Assembly: GCF_001999965.1 (NCBI RefSeq)
Contig: NZ_CP019646.1
Coordinates: 2,666,001 to 2,730,000 of the forward strand
DNA length: 64,000 nt
Direction of reading: 5' to 3'
Source of the DNA: Limihaloglobus sulfuriphilus
Lineage (GTDB): Bacteria; Planctomycetota; Phycisphaerae; Sedimentisphaerales; Sedimentisphaeraceae
Position numbers and translations under genes: made by a program. Shown here one piece after another: positions 25,655 to 34,519 of the stretch (the first letter of the stretch is position 1; the number at the start of each line of letters is the position of its first letter). The notes beneath the pieces are model-generated. The model saw only the letters and a list, made by a program, of their open reading frames with translations. It was not told the DNA's origin and ran no database searches.

Positions 25655-26422
25655 TCAGCCTTCATGGCCGGCTCTTTTCTCACAGGCACCATGCTCGGCA
25701 CGGTCCTTGAGACGGTAGCTGCGGCCTGTGATGTTGATGATCTCAGCATGATGCAAAAACCTGTCCAGGATTGCGGTTGCCGATGGTACATCACCAATGA
25801 GCTTGCCCCAGTCTTCCAGCGGCCTGTTGGAGGTCATCATCGTGGATTTGTTTTCATATCGCCGCATAATGATCTCCAGCAGATACTCGCCGCAGCGTTT
25901 TGGCAGATGCTTGATGCCCATGTCATCGATTATCAGCAGCTCCGGCTTGAGATATCTGTTCATTACCTTATCCTGACAGGCAAAGGCATCTTCGTGCAGA
26001 AAATCCCTGGCAACATCAAATATCGAGCGGTACCGCACAGCCATGCCTGCCTTGACTGCCTGATAGCCTATCGCCTGACACAAATGACTCTTGCCCACAC
26101 CCGGAGGGCCAAGCAGCAGAACATCAACGCCCTCACTGATAAAGCGGCATGTGGCCATATCAAATATCCGGCTTCTTTTAATCGAAGTATTGAACTGCCA
26201 GTCAAACTCCTCCAGTGTCTTGAGTTCTCTAAACCCGGCAGCCTTAATACCCCTTTGGATCTGGCGATGCTTTCTGACCAGCATCTCATCCTGCAGGATC
26301 AGTTCTAAAAACTCAGCATGAGTGAGGCTGTTGCCGGCTGCCTCCTGCAATCGAACTTCAAGTGTCTCAAGCATACCTGACAACCTTAGTGATTTTAATG
26401 TGTTATGCAGTGAATTGTTCAT
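25655..26422 (-). CDS. istB: IS21-family helper ATPase IstB
   Basis: This 255-residue AAA+ ATPase has Walker A LLLGPPGVGKSHL, Walker B LLIIDDMGIKHLP and IS21_IstB_N features (LRLSGMLETLEVRLQEAAGN). IstB forms oligomers on DNA, selects target DNA and stimulates the IstA transposase. It lies 34 bp downstream of istA, the usual order, and is a normal length. The C-terminus is followed by IS-end sequence. The gene appears intact. Confidence 0.95.
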   Translation of the reverse strand: MNNSLHNTLKSLRLSGMLETLEVRLQEAAGNSLTHAEFLELILQDEMLVRKHRQIQRGIKAAGFRELKTLEEFDWQFNTSIKRSRIFDMATCRFISEGVDVLLLGPPGVGKSHLCQAIGYQAVKAGMAVRYRSIFDVARDFLHEDAFACQDKVMNRYLKPELLIIDDMGIKHLPKRCGEYLLEIIMRRYENKSTMMTSNRPLEDWGKLIGDVPSATAILDRFLHHAEIINITGRSYRLKDRAEHGACEKRAGHEG

Positions 26423-26456
26423 AATAATCTGCTCCTGAATAAGTTATGATTATTGT

Positions 26457-27956
26457 TCAGCCCAGAACCTCTCTTACGAATTCTCCGTAACTGGAGATAT
26501 CTCTGATAATAGGGTGCTCATCTATAAATTCCATCTGGAGCTGCCTGTCACCGCCGTGTTTAATAATACTCCTGATGGTCTTCAATCGAAAAGCATTGTG
26601 GCTTAACGCTATTTTACATGCATTATCGATTTTGTTACCTTTATAGGTATTGGTCATATTCAGCAAGCCCAGAAGTACGCGGATACCAGGTATTCCTCTG
26701 GCCTCAAGCATCTGCAGGGCCCATCTCTCGGCATTGTCACCTATCAGACTGACTCGTTCAAGCATCCATACAACGCCGTTTTCTATCTTTGTTCTTTTCT
26801 CTGAATGAATATGTCCGTCCTGAGTCTGGAATCTGCCCGGCTCAACTTTAGCGTGAACAACAATCTGCTCCATGCTGCGGTTAAATACTCTTACCATATG
26901 GCCGTCCCATCTTGCCCATACCTTGCGGCCGGTATATTCCGGAGGCACCGAGTAATAGGTCCTCTCTACCTCTATATGGCCGTCCCTGTGAACGGACCGC
27001 TGAGCTTCTGTAAATGAAGGAAACCTTCCAACCGGAAGCCTCAATAAAGCAGGCTTTTCCTGTTCTGTGAACAATTTGCCTACCTGCTTGCGGGTAGTGC
27101 CGTGAATACGGGTATCGGCAATACGGCTCTCCCAGCTGAGAAGAAACTGATTCTGCTCTGAGAGGCTCTTAAAGCTGCGGCCCTTGAGGGCGTTATTTTT
27201 GACATATGCTACTGCTTTTTCAACCTTACCCTTGTGTCTTGGGGTATACGGCTTACAGGGTAAAATGGCGGTACCGTAATGACGGCAGAATGACACTATT
27301 TTTGGGTGTATCTCAGGATCATACCAGTCAGCTTTGTTTACAGCAGCTTTAAGATTATCTATTATCAGTGTTTGCGGAACACCGCCAAAGTGGTGAAAAG
27401 CGTTTTCCAGGCAATTTATAAAGTTATCGCCGGTCTGCCTGAAAACTGCCTCGCTGTAGGATTTACGGGAGAAGCTAAGCACTACCCGTATTACATGAGT
27501 TCTTTTTCGTCTGCCATCTTTCGTTATTACCGGTGCACCCGTACCAAAATCTATCTGAGCCTCTTCACCGGGCCTGCATTCAAGACGCCTGAACGGAACA
27601 GGCGAATTTTTACTGAGGCGGTTGACAAACCTGCGAACGCTGTGGTAGCTGACATCAGAGCCGTGGTCGTCACGAAGATCCTGCCATATACGCCGGCGGC
27701 TGAGCCCCATATCCAGCTTGTTCTTAATTATTTCACGGTAAGGCTCACAATTGCTTACCGGACCGGTTGAGCTTTGGGCCACCGACCCGGGAGGCGCGTT
27801 AGTGACCTGTTTTGAATTATCATTGTCTGATTTTGCATACTTACGCACCGTATCCAGGTGGATGCCAAGCTCTCTGGATATACGCCTGCAAGACCAGTTA
27901 CGCTCTCTTAATGTCTGTATTACACTTCTTTTAGTCATTTTTAGATAGTTCGCCAT
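26457..27956 (-). CDS. istA: IS21-family transposase IstA
   Basis: This 499-residue protein has an N-terminal HTH (VIQTLRERNWSCRRISRELG) and an rve integrase core with acidic residues in EAQIDFGTGAPV and TLIIDNLKAAV, and Glu in HKGKVEKAVAYVK. A C-terminal beta-barrel region follows. IstA is the DDE transposase of IS21 elements and produces short target duplications, in agreement with the 4-bp TTTG seen here. It begins about 120 bp inside the right end. Both genes are intact, so the element may still be active. Confidence 0.95.
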   Translation of the reverse strand: MANYLKMTKRSVIQTLRERNWSCRRISRELGIHLDTVRKYAKSDNDNSKQVTNAPPGSVAQSSTGPVSNCEPYREIIKNKLDMGLSRRRIWQDLRDDHGSDVSYHSVRRFVNRLSKNSPVPFRRLECRPGEEAQIDFGTGAPVITKDGRRKRTHVIRVVLSFSRKSYSEAVFRQTGDNFINCLENAFHHFGGVPQTLIIDNLKAAVNKADWYDPEIHPKIVSFCRHYGTAILPCKPYTPRHKGKVEKAVAYVKNNALKGRSFKSLSEQNQFLLSWESRIADTRIHGTTRKQVGKLFTEQEKPALLRLPVGRFPSFTEAQRSVHRDGHIEVERTYYSVPPEYTGRKVWARWDGHMVRVFNRSMEQIVVHAKVEPGRFQTQDGHIHSEKRTKIENGVVWMLERVSLIGDNAERWALQMLEARGIPGIRVLLGLLNMTNTYKGNKIDNACKIALSHNAFRLKTIRSIIKHGGDRQLQMEFIDEHPIIRDISSYGEFVREVLG

Positions 27957-29427
27957 AAAGACCTCCGTTATATTTTCGATAATATCGATAATATAACGAC
28001 TCTAAGGCAAAAACTTCCTTTCAAAATGACCTATTTTGACCCGCTCATTACTGACCTGTTTTCAGCGCCGCTTAACATTTGCAACGCCTTGCTCCCAAGC
28101 TGCACTTTCAGTTCTATAAACTAAAGATTGAAGGCCAAGATATTGTCATTCTTGAAATTCCGTCTGCCAGTAAGCATCCTACATCATTTCAAAATGAAGA
28201 ATGGGTAAGAGTCGGTTCTTACCGTAAGAAAATCAAAGACTATCCCGAAAAAGCGAGAGAGTTATGGCGTAATCTTGATAAAACCCCTTTTGAATCTTTG
28301 ATTGTGTTAGAGAAAGTTGATGATGCCAGAGTTTTGGAGCTACTTGATTATACTGGTTATTTTGAACTATTGGAAATACCCGTTCCAGATGGAAATAAGG
28401 CTATCTTAGAAGCTCTTGTTACTGATGACGTTCTTACCGTGTGCGAAGCTGGGGGCTATAATATTACAAATCTGGGAGCAATTTTATTTGCAAAAGATTT
28501 AAATTCCTTTGGCAATGTTAAGCGGAAAGCTATTCGTGTTATCCAATACAAAGGTGAAAATAAACTTCATACTATCCGAGAACAGGTTGGAGGAAAAGGG
28601 TATGCTTCTGGCTTTGAAGGCTTAATAGAATACATCATGGCTTTATTACCAACAAATGAAGTTATAGAGTCAGGTTTACGTAAAGAAGTGCCTATGTATC
28701 CAGAATTGGCAGTTCGTGAATTGATAGCGAATGCACTTATACATCAAGACTTCTATGTAGCTGGTACTGGGCCAACGGTTGAGATTTATGATAGAAGAAT
28801 TGAAATCACTAATCCGGGTGAACCGTTAGTTGAAACCAATCGGTTTCTTAATAGTCCTCCCAAGTCTCGTAATGAAAAACTGGCTTCCTTAATGCGAAGA
28901 TTAGGGATTTGTGAAGAGCGTGGGAGCGGGATAGATAAAGTAGTATATGAAACAGAGTTGAACCAACTTCCAGCTCCTTTGTTTGAAGTACTAGATGGAT
29001 TTACTCAGACTGTTTTATTTGCTCATAGAGACCTGAAAAATATCGATAAAACATCTCGGCAAAGGGCGTGTTATTTTCATGCTTGCCTAAAATATGAAGA
29101 ACGAGACTATATGAGCAATTCTAGTTTGCGAGAACGATTTGGAATCGATGCTAAAAACAGTGCTATGGTGTCGAGAATAATTAAAGATTCATTAGAGGCA
29201 GGGCTGATTTGCTTGTTTGATGAATCTGTTGGAGCGAAAGCGAAACGATACATACCCGCGTGGGCAAGAAGTTAGTATTTGTTTGACTACTATCTAAAAC
29301 ATCCTGAGATTACCTGGTATTAGTGGCTCTTAAGTTATTTTAGGGGTTAGGTTTAGCGTTTTAATTATTTGTTTGACTGTTGTTTGACTGATAGTTTTAC
29401 TCTTATCTCTATATTTTTTCCCCAAAA

Positions 29428-29505
29428 CACCCCTTGAATAGTGATTTATTCCGCGTTATCCTTGTATAAAGACACGACTTAAGAAGTAATACAAGGAGAA
29501 GCAAT
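29428..29505 (+). promoter_or_regulatory. Integrase leader shared with the remnant at 5723-5800
   Basis: These 78 bp match the leader of the broken integrase. They hold a possible promoter, TTGAAT (29434-29439) and TATCCT (29457-29462) with 17-bp spacing, and an AAGGAG RBS before ATG 29506. The homology between the two loci starts abruptly at 29428/5800, so a boundary of the copied unit lies here. Confidence 0.5.
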
Positions 29506-30528
29506 ATGGCATCTATGGCATTTCATAAGGATTGCGGGAAATGGAGAGTTTTCTGGCATGTGACCCTGCCCAATGGAGAAGTTGATAAGGGGAGTATGTC
29601 CTTTAAGGACAGAAAAAAGGCCAAGAATTTCAAGGAGCACTGCGAAGAAAGGCAGAATCAGCTCAAGAAGGCCATTTTCGTAGAAGATGTATTCCTTGAT
29701 GAGGCTATTATCCAGTGGAAGGATTTCTGCCTGGGCTTTACAAAGGCTACAAGATACCTCTATACCAGAGAGATTGATAAGTTTAAAACCTTTTTAAATG
29801 GCGAAGTTGTTTATGCTTCAGAACTTGAAACCGCCCATATCAGGGATTATCTCAACTATATGCTAAGAAAAAAACTTTCTAACAAGACTGTCAATAATAT
29901 CCTCTGTGCCATAAAATCCCTTTGCAAATATATAACTGAAAACTATAAGCTCAATAATCCTGCAAAGGATATAAAAAAACTAAAGGAAGACCCTCCAAAT
30001 GCCCGTTTCTGGACTTTAGAAGAGTATAGAAGGGTTCTAAAAAACTGCCCTGATTATGTTCAGAGATGGATTAGATTTATTGCCTGCACGGGGCTCAGGG
30101 CTCATGAATTCTGTAATCTCAAATGGGGTAACTGCGACCTTGAAAAAAGGACTATAACGATTATTGGCAAGGGAAGAAAAAAGAGGACTATTGGGCTAAA
30201 TGATATCGCTCTTGGAATTCTTGAGGGTGTCAATAAGGGAGAAAGGGTAATTCCTGATGCCCTTGTATTTGTAAATGATGGTGGAAGAGCTTTAACCCGT
30301 TATAATTTAGCCTGGCATATAGGCGAAGCCTGCCGCGACGCGGGACTCCCTGGCGGCGGACCCCATGCGGCGAGACACTTTTTTGCGACTCAGCTTCTTT
30401 TGAGAGGGGTTCCCATCATCAAGGTCTCTGCTCTTCTGGGTCACGCTTCTGTTACGACTACGCAGCGGCACTACAGCCATATCCTCTCTGCCGACTTGAG
30501 TGATGTAACAAGCGTTCTGGCGGTTTGA
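29506..30528 (+). CDS. Tyrosine recombinase / phage-type integrase
   Basis: This 340-residue protein has an N-terminal SAM-like core-binding domain (about 60-160) and a catalytic domain. Its residues are R198 in TGLRAHE, K222 in GKGRKKR, H287 and R290 in HAARH, H313 in LLGHASVTTTQ and nucleophile Y323 in HYSH. All six are present, so it should be active. The first 93 codons and 78 bp of leader are duplicated in inverted orientation as the remnant at 2129-5722. It lies downstream of, and in line with, the Schlafen-type gene. No obvious att site was found by eye beside its 3' end. Confidence 0.93.
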   Translation: MASMAFHKDCGKWRVFWHVTLPNGEVDKGSMSFKDRKKAKNFKEHCEERQNQLKKAIFVEDVFLDEAIIQWKDFCLGFTKATRYLYTREIDKFKTFLNGEVVYASELETAHIRDYLNYMLRKKLSNKTVNNILCAIKSLCKYITENYKLNNPAKDIKKLKEDPPNARFWTLEEYRRVLKNCPDYVQRWIRFIACTGLRAHEFCNLKWGNCDLEKRTITIIGKGRKKRTIGLNDIALGILEGVNKGERVIPDALVFVNDGGRALTRYNLAWHIGEACRDAGLPGGGPHAARHFFATQLLLRGVPIIKVSALLGHASVTTTQRHYSHILSADLSDVTSVLAV

Positions 30529-30723
30529 TTTTTCATACTTTTCAAGGGCGTGGCGTTCGAGAACTGCCGTATGCCAGCCCTTCTTTTTTGAGCTTTTAGA
30601 GCCATAAGTGAAATCTGGCAAATCCCCATTTTCAATAAGCCGGTAAAGGGTTTTATCCGAAATATCCATCTGTTCCATCATTTCTGTCATTGTGATATAT
30701 ACTTTCTCTCCAAATCCTTTCAT
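30307..30723 (-). CDS. HTH_17 excisionase/AlpA-like DNA-binding protein
   Basis: The N-terminal 65 residues (YITMTEMMEQMDISDKTLYR, then LIENGDLPDFTYGSKSSKKK) form a MerR/HTH_17 winged helix as in excisionases and AlpA-like regulators. The frame runs on for 74 more codons antisense to the end of the integrase gene and stops only at 30307, giving 138 residues. That tail is basic and low in complexity and may be an accident of a truncated gene. The convergent place next to the integrase supports a role as recombination directionality factor or element regulator. Confidence 0.6.
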   Translation of the reverse strand: MKGFGEKVYITMTEMMEQMDISDKTLYRLIENGDLPDFTYGSKSSKKKGWHTAVLERHALEKYEKSNRQNACYITQVGREDMAVVPLRSRNRSVTQKSRDLDDGNPSQKKLSRKKVSRRMGSAARESRVAAGFAYMPG

Positions 30724-31053
30724 AAATAAGCCTCTATTATGTGTTTATAATTGTTGAAGCTGATAATAGAGGATTGTTATTCACTTTTCAACAGGATTTC
30801 AAATCCCCCAAATTGGAAGATTTGAGGTTTTTTGGGAAGGTTGGTTTGATAAGATATCTATTGCCCTTATTTGATGATTTTATATAATTCCAGAACACAG
30901 CACAACAGCCTATGCAATGTAGGCTGGAACAACTACTGAACTCCTCATTGCCCTTATTGGGGAGTTCTCTGTATATATTAGGGCGGTGGAACTGGAGAAA
31001 TGAGTATGATTTATCCTTGAATTGTTCAGAAAATGAACAACTTCAGCAGGTGG
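30724..31053. other. Intergenic stretch without a recognised gene
   Basis: These 330 A+T-rich bp separate two minus-strand genes. A weak hairpin with arms CAAATC and GATTTG followed by TTTTTT lies at 30800-30832 on the plus strand. A short open frame at 30912 has no RBS and no coding character. I see nothing else. Confidence 0.4.
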
Positions 31054-31470
31054 TTAGCCCCATGCAATCATATCGCCATCAATTTTCTTTCCGCAATTAT
31101 CGCAGGTTGGGTTCATGAATTTTAAATCCCATTCTTCCCAGCAGTGAGGGCAATAATCGTCTGGAATAATGCACATTTCACCATCTACAAGATACTTTTG
31201 GGTGGCAGTGTCCCCATAGTGCCTGTAGAGTTCAATGCCCTTGCCAGCAACAAAGCCTGTCTGGAGCAATGGGACAGAGGTTTCCTTATTGGAGTCACAG
31301 ACGTTCAATTGAAAATCGATGCTGACTGAATAGGATTCCGGGAGCTGGTTCGTGACGCTTTTCAGCTCATTAAGCAGAGCATCCAGTGCCCCTGATTTAT
31401 GTAGGTCATCGATAAAGGAGTTTGTCTTATCAGTCAGAGGGCCAAGTTTCTTAAATTCATTATCTTTCAT
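31054..31470 (-). CDS. Zinc-ribbon hypothetical protein
   Basis: This 138-residue protein has a helical N-terminal half (FKKLGPLTDKTNSFIDDLHK) and a C-terminal zinc ribbon, C-P-H-C then C-D-N-C (YCPHCWEEWDLKFMNPTCDN). The middle segment GKGIELYRHYGDTATQKYLV resembles a small beta domain. I do not recognise a named family. It lies between the integrase region and the type I methylase, in an accessory setting, and reads on the minus strand. The cysteine spacing makes it clearly a real protein. Confidence 0.7.
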   Translation of the reverse strand: MKDNEFKKLGPLTDKTNSFIDDLHKSGALDALLNELKSVTNQLPESYSVSIDFQLNVCDSNKETSVPLLQTGFVAGKGIELYRHYGDTATQKYLVDGEMCIIPDDYCPHCWEEWDLKFMNPTCDNCGKKIDGDMIAWG

Positions 31471-31908
31471 ATTTTGCGGCTCCGTATTTGAGTTTTTTAA
31501 TCTTTTATGATAAATGATTATATCTTATTAAGATGTATTCCACAAGCATGAATATTTTGAGAATACAGGGCTTGTTAGATTGATTTTTCCCGCGAAAAAA
31601 AGGTTGTATGAACTCATTTGAGCTCGTATAGAAGAGTTTTAACTGGACAAATATCAAATTTCTGCTATTATGTTAGCTAGTACAAGGGTGGAACCGACCT
31701 CTGGTTCTCATGTCCCTCCTAAGCCCTTCTTGATAGGATATTTAAGAATATTTTTGAGAGGTTTCAAATATGATATACAGACCTTGCCGGAGCAGTGAAA
31801 AATATGAGGGGTAAATATCTATTGATTATTGATTTAGGTATATATATCTGTTAAAATCCCCTTTCATATGGTCATATTTTAATATATTTATGGAGTCTAA
31901 TAAGGGAC
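31471..31908. other. 438-bp intergenic region between divergent genes
   Basis: It is A+T-rich with no convincing frame. It must hold the promoters of the zinc-ribbon gene (minus) and of the methylase gene (plus). A G+C-richer island at 31680-31735 (GGAACCGACCTCTGGTTC) could fold into a small hairpin, but it matches no RNA family I know. Confidence 0.35.
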
Positions 31909-33678
31909 ATGGTAAATTTTCAGGATAAAGCCAATTTTATCTGGCAGGTTGCGGATGACATCCTCCGCGGGGCGTTCAAGCAGCATGAATACGGCGAAGT
32001 AATCCTGCCATTTGTGGTTCTGCGTCGTTTAGACTGCGTTCTCGAAGAGAGAAAAGACGCGGTTATCGCTACTTATGACAAATACAAGGACGTTCTCGAC
32101 GATACTGCCCAGGTCTGCAAAGAGGCCACAAAGAGGGATAAGAGCGACAAGGGGCTAAACTTCTATAACACATCCTTTTACGACCTCCGCCGTTTAGCCC
32201 AGGATGCCAACAACATAGAGGTCAACTTCAACAACTACATCAACGGCTACAGCAGAAATGTCCGTGATATCATCGAGAATTTCCAAATCGATAAAATCGT
32301 CGCCAAGCTGGTCAAGAACGGCTATCTCTTCCAGCTCATAGACAAATTTACCGAGGTCGAGCTGCATCCAGACCAGGTATCCAACCATCAGATGGGCTAT
32401 ATCTTCGAGGAGCTGCTGCGGCGGTTCTCTGAGATGAGCAACGAGACTGCCGGTGAGCACTATACCCCTCGTGAGGTCATCCGGCTGATGGTCAATATCA
32501 TGTTTGCCGAGCATAAAAAAGAACTCAAGGGCGAGGGCATCATAAGAACCGTATTTGACCCCGCCTGCGGCACGGGCGGTATGCTGGTAACCGCCAAGGA
32601 GCATATAAAAGAGCATATAAACGAAAAGGTAGAGGTTCATATGTTCGGCCAGGAGCTCAACGAGCAGACCTACGCCATCGCCAAGAGTGATGTGCTTATT
32701 ATGGGCGAGAACGAGGGCAATATCCGCCAGGGAACGAGCTTTTCTGATGATAAGTTCGCCGATATGCGGTTTAACTATATGCTTACCAACCCTCCGTTCG
32801 GGGTATCCTGGAAGAAGGAAAAGGCGTTTATCGAGAACGAGACGAAGAACCCATACGGCAGGTTTTCTGCCGGCACGCCGCGTATATCTGACGGGGCACT
32901 GCTGTTTTTGCAGCATATGATATCCAAGATGGAGGTTAACGGCTCCCGTATTGCCATCATCTTTAACGGCTCACCCCTGTTTACCGGTGATGCGGGCAGC
33001 GGAGAGTCCAATATCAGAAAGTGGATTATAGAAAATGACTGGCTTGAAGCCGTTATCGCTCTGCCGACAGAGCTGTTCTATAATACCGGCATATCTACAT
33101 ATATCTGGGTTGTTACCAACCGCAAGCCTGAGAAACGCCGCGGCAGGGTCCAGCTTGTCAACGCTTCGGGTTTCTCTGCCAGGATGCGTAAGAGCCTTGG
33201 CAGTAAGCGAAACTTTATAACTGATGAGCAGATAAGAGAGATTTCCGCTATTTATGAGGCTTTTTCAGAAGGTGAATACTGCAAGATATTCGATAACGAG
33301 GATTTTGGATATACCAAGGTGACGGTCGAAAGACCCAAGAAAGATTCAATCAAGTTGGTCACCAAGAACGGGTTGCTTGTAACCAAAGATGGAAAACTCG
33401 TAGCCAAAAAATGTAAAAGAGTTCCAGACTCCAAGCTTAGAGATTATGAAAAGATACCGCTCAAGCAGGATATAGACGAATATTTTGAAAAAGAGGTAAA
33501 GCCCCATGTTCCCGATGCCTGGATGGACAGAAGCAAGGACAAGGTGGGCTATGAAATCAACTTTACCAAGTATTTCTATAAATATAAACCTCTGAGACCT
33601 CTTGAGGAGATTAAGGCGGATATACTGGCCCTTGAGAATGAGACTGAAGGACTGCTCAGGGAGATATTGGAAGGATGA
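31909..33678 (+). CDS. hsdM: Type I restriction-modification DNA methyltransferase subunit HsdM
   Basis: This 589-residue N6-adenine methylase has an N-terminal HsdM_N helical domain, TAGEHYTPREVI before the catalytic domain, motif I D217-P-A-C-G-T-G-G224 and motif IV N294-P-P-F297. In a type I enzyme two HsdM and one HsdS form the methylase, with HsdR needed for cleavage. Here HsdS is truncated and no hsdR is in the window, so the system looks broken. The methylase itself is full length. It is followed within 3 bp by remnant genes and low-complexity DNA. Confidence 0.93.
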   Translation: MVNFQDKANFIWQVADDILRGAFKQHEYGEVILPFVVLRRLDCVLEERKDAVIATYDKYKDVLDDTAQVCKEATKRDKSDKGLNFYNTSFYDLRRLAQDANNIEVNFNNYINGYSRNVRDIIENFQIDKIVAKLVKNGYLFQLIDKFTEVELHPDQVSNHQMGYIFEELLRRFSEMSNETAGEHYTPREVIRLMVNIMFAEHKKELKGEGIIRTVFDPACGTGGMLVTAKEHIKEHINEKVEVHMFGQELNEQTYAIAKSDVLIMGENEGNIRQGTSFSDDKFADMRFNYMLTNPPFGVSWKKEKAFIENETKNPYGRFSAGTPRISDGALLFLQHMISKMEVNGSRIAIIFNGSPLFTGDAGSGESNIRKWIIENDWLEAVIALPTELFYNTGISTYIWVVTNRKPEKRRGRVQLVNASGFSARMRKSLGSKRNFITDEQIREISAIYEAFSEGEYCKIFDNEDFGYTKVTVERPKKDSIKLVTKNGLLVTKDGKLVAKKCKRVPDSKLRDYEKIPLKQDIDEYFEKEVKPHVPDAWMDRSKDKVGYEINFTKYFYKYKPLRPLEEIKADILALENETEGLLREILEG

Positions 33679-33681
33679 AGG

Positions 33682-33948
33682 ATGAAGGCGGAAGGCTTAA
33701 GGATGAATGTTAAATTGAAGACACGGACGAGTTTTGCTTTTCGTGCTATAAGATTATATGCCGTTTTACTGAAAATGACAGCAGAACAGGCTCTGGGCAT
33801 GGCAAAATCTACTATAAATGAACATATAAAGAACATTTTTGCCAAAAAAGAGCTGATTGAGAGGCATGTAATGCAGAAATTCGGAAATTCCGAATTTGTA
33901 TGTCGGAAATTCCGACGAACCACTCACCGCAGAGCAATGGATGGATGA
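33682..33948 (+). pseudogene. Chimeric remnant: four-helix-bundle N-terminus joined to a RhuM-family fragment
   Basis: An 88-residue frame starts like the four-helix-bundle gene at 33998 (VKLKTRTSFAFRAIRLYAVL versus VDLKTRTKGFAIRIIKLYAD). It then changes to AKSTINEHIKNIFAKKELIE, the hallmark of RhuM virulence-type proteins, whose C-terminal two thirds are missing. The junction near 33785 is within a coding-like region, so the frame is a fusion of two gene pieces. Low-complexity GGATGAAGGCGGAA repeats flank it. It is unlikely to encode a working protein. Confidence 0.65.
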
Positions 33949-33997
33949 AGGCGGATGGATGAAGGCGGAAATATGAATATTTTAAAAATAAAGCTGA

Positions 33998-34363
33998 ATG
34001 ATGAATGTTGACTTGAAGACAAGGACGAAGGGTTTTGCTATTCGGATTATAAAGTTATATGCTGATTTACCGAAATCAACAGAAGCCCAGATTTTGGGAA
34101 AACAGTTGCTCCGGTCCGGAACTTCTGTCGGTGCTCATTATCGAGAGGGGATGCGGGCAAGGTCAGATGCTGAATTCATCAGCAAAATTGAAGGTGGTTT
34201 GCAGGAGTTAGAAGAATCCGTTTATTGGATGGAATTACTCATAGAGTCTGACGTTATTGATGAATATTCGCTTAGTGAATTAATCAAAGAGGCAGATGAA
34301 TTGACCGCGATACTCATTACCTGCGTCAAAAAAGTAAAGGATAGAAAGGAAGCAAAGAAATGA
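33998..34363 (+). CDS. Four-helix-bundle (S23-like) protein
   Basis: This 121-residue protein matches the four-helix-bundle family first found as insertions in 23S rRNA genes. Diagnostic segments are LGKQLLRSGTSVGAHYREGM, then FISKIEGGLQELEESVYWME and a C-terminal ELTAILITCVKKV. Members form pentamers, but their cell function is unknown. They are widespread in environmental bacteria, often in variable regions. It is flanked on both sides by GGATGAAGGCGGAA-type repeats. It sits between hsdM and hsdS, where such genes are often inserted. Confidence 0.88.
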   Translation: MMNVDLKTRTKGFAIRIIKLYADLPKSTEAQILGKQLLRSGTSVGAHYREGMRARSDAEFISKIEGGLQELEESVYWMELLIESDVIDEYSLSELIKEADELTAILITCVKKVKDRKEAKK

Positions 34364-34368
34364 ACAAT

Positions 34369-34518
34369 AAGCGGAAGGCGGAAGGCGGAAATGGGAAGGA
34401 TGAAGGCGGAAAGATGAAGGCGGAAGGTGGAAGTCTAAAGGCTGAATCTCATCCTTCATCCCTCATCCCTCATTCTTCAGAACATCCTTCATCCTTCATC
34501 CTTCAGCCTTTATCCTTC
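34369..34518. repeat. Low-complexity GGATGAAGGCGGAA repeats with inverted pyrimidine-rich half
   Basis: About 70 bp of purine-rich GGAAGGCGGAA / GGATGAAGGC units (34369-34442) are followed by about 70 bp of CATCCTTCATCC units on the same strand, so the tract can fold back on itself. Similar units lie at 33675-33700 and 33940-33980. The tract replaces the start of hsdS. Confidence 0.75.
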
Positions 34519-34519
34519 C

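Larger units (their letters stand above)
25404..28077 (-). mobile_element. IS21-family insertion sequence
   Basis: This 2674-bp element has TG...CA ends. The left end TGTCAATCGGCGCT pairs with the complement of the right end, TGTTAAGCGGCGCT, and further internal matches contain AGGTCA and TGAGCG. It is flanked by a 4-bp TTTG duplication at 25400-25403 and 28078-28081. It carries istA and istB on the minus strand. The 250 bp between the left end and istB hold nothing else I recognise. Confidence 0.92.
25128..29275 (+). pseudogene. Schlafen AlbA_2-type ATP-binding protein gene, interrupted by an IS21-family element
   Basis: Codons 25128-25403 encode the AlbA_2 domain (CEWVEFKHNNSKKEDIGSYL, then AYVVWGIDNKTHDIVGT). 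Codons from 28082 to 29275 carry on exactly in frame once the IS and one 4-bp TTTG copy are removed (ENWLL then QRLAPKLHFQFY). The second part has the HATPase-like region VRELIANALIHQDFYVAGTG followed by VEIYDRRIEITNPGEPL, and a C-terminal winged helix. The restored protein would have about 490 residues. This family occurs as DNA-binding regulators and in phage-defence islands. It lies between the 36-bp repeat and the integrase, in the same direction. Confidence 0.9.

Noticed and set aside
25500-25718. Short plus-strand frame inside the IS21 element
   Set aside because: Arg/Ser-rich, no RBS, overlaps the 3' end of istB; probably not coding.
29506-30528. Integron integrase with attC array
   Set aside because: The protein lacks the extra segment I associate with IntI between the second and third catalytic patches, and the neighbouring genes do not form a cassette array with attC-like sites.
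31680-31735. G+C-richer stretch that might be a small RNA
   Set aside because: It folds only weakly, has no clear promoter and terminator, and matches no RNA family I know.
32194-32916. 240-residue minus-strand open frame
   Set aside because: It lies opposite hsdM codons and has the composition of a mirror frame.
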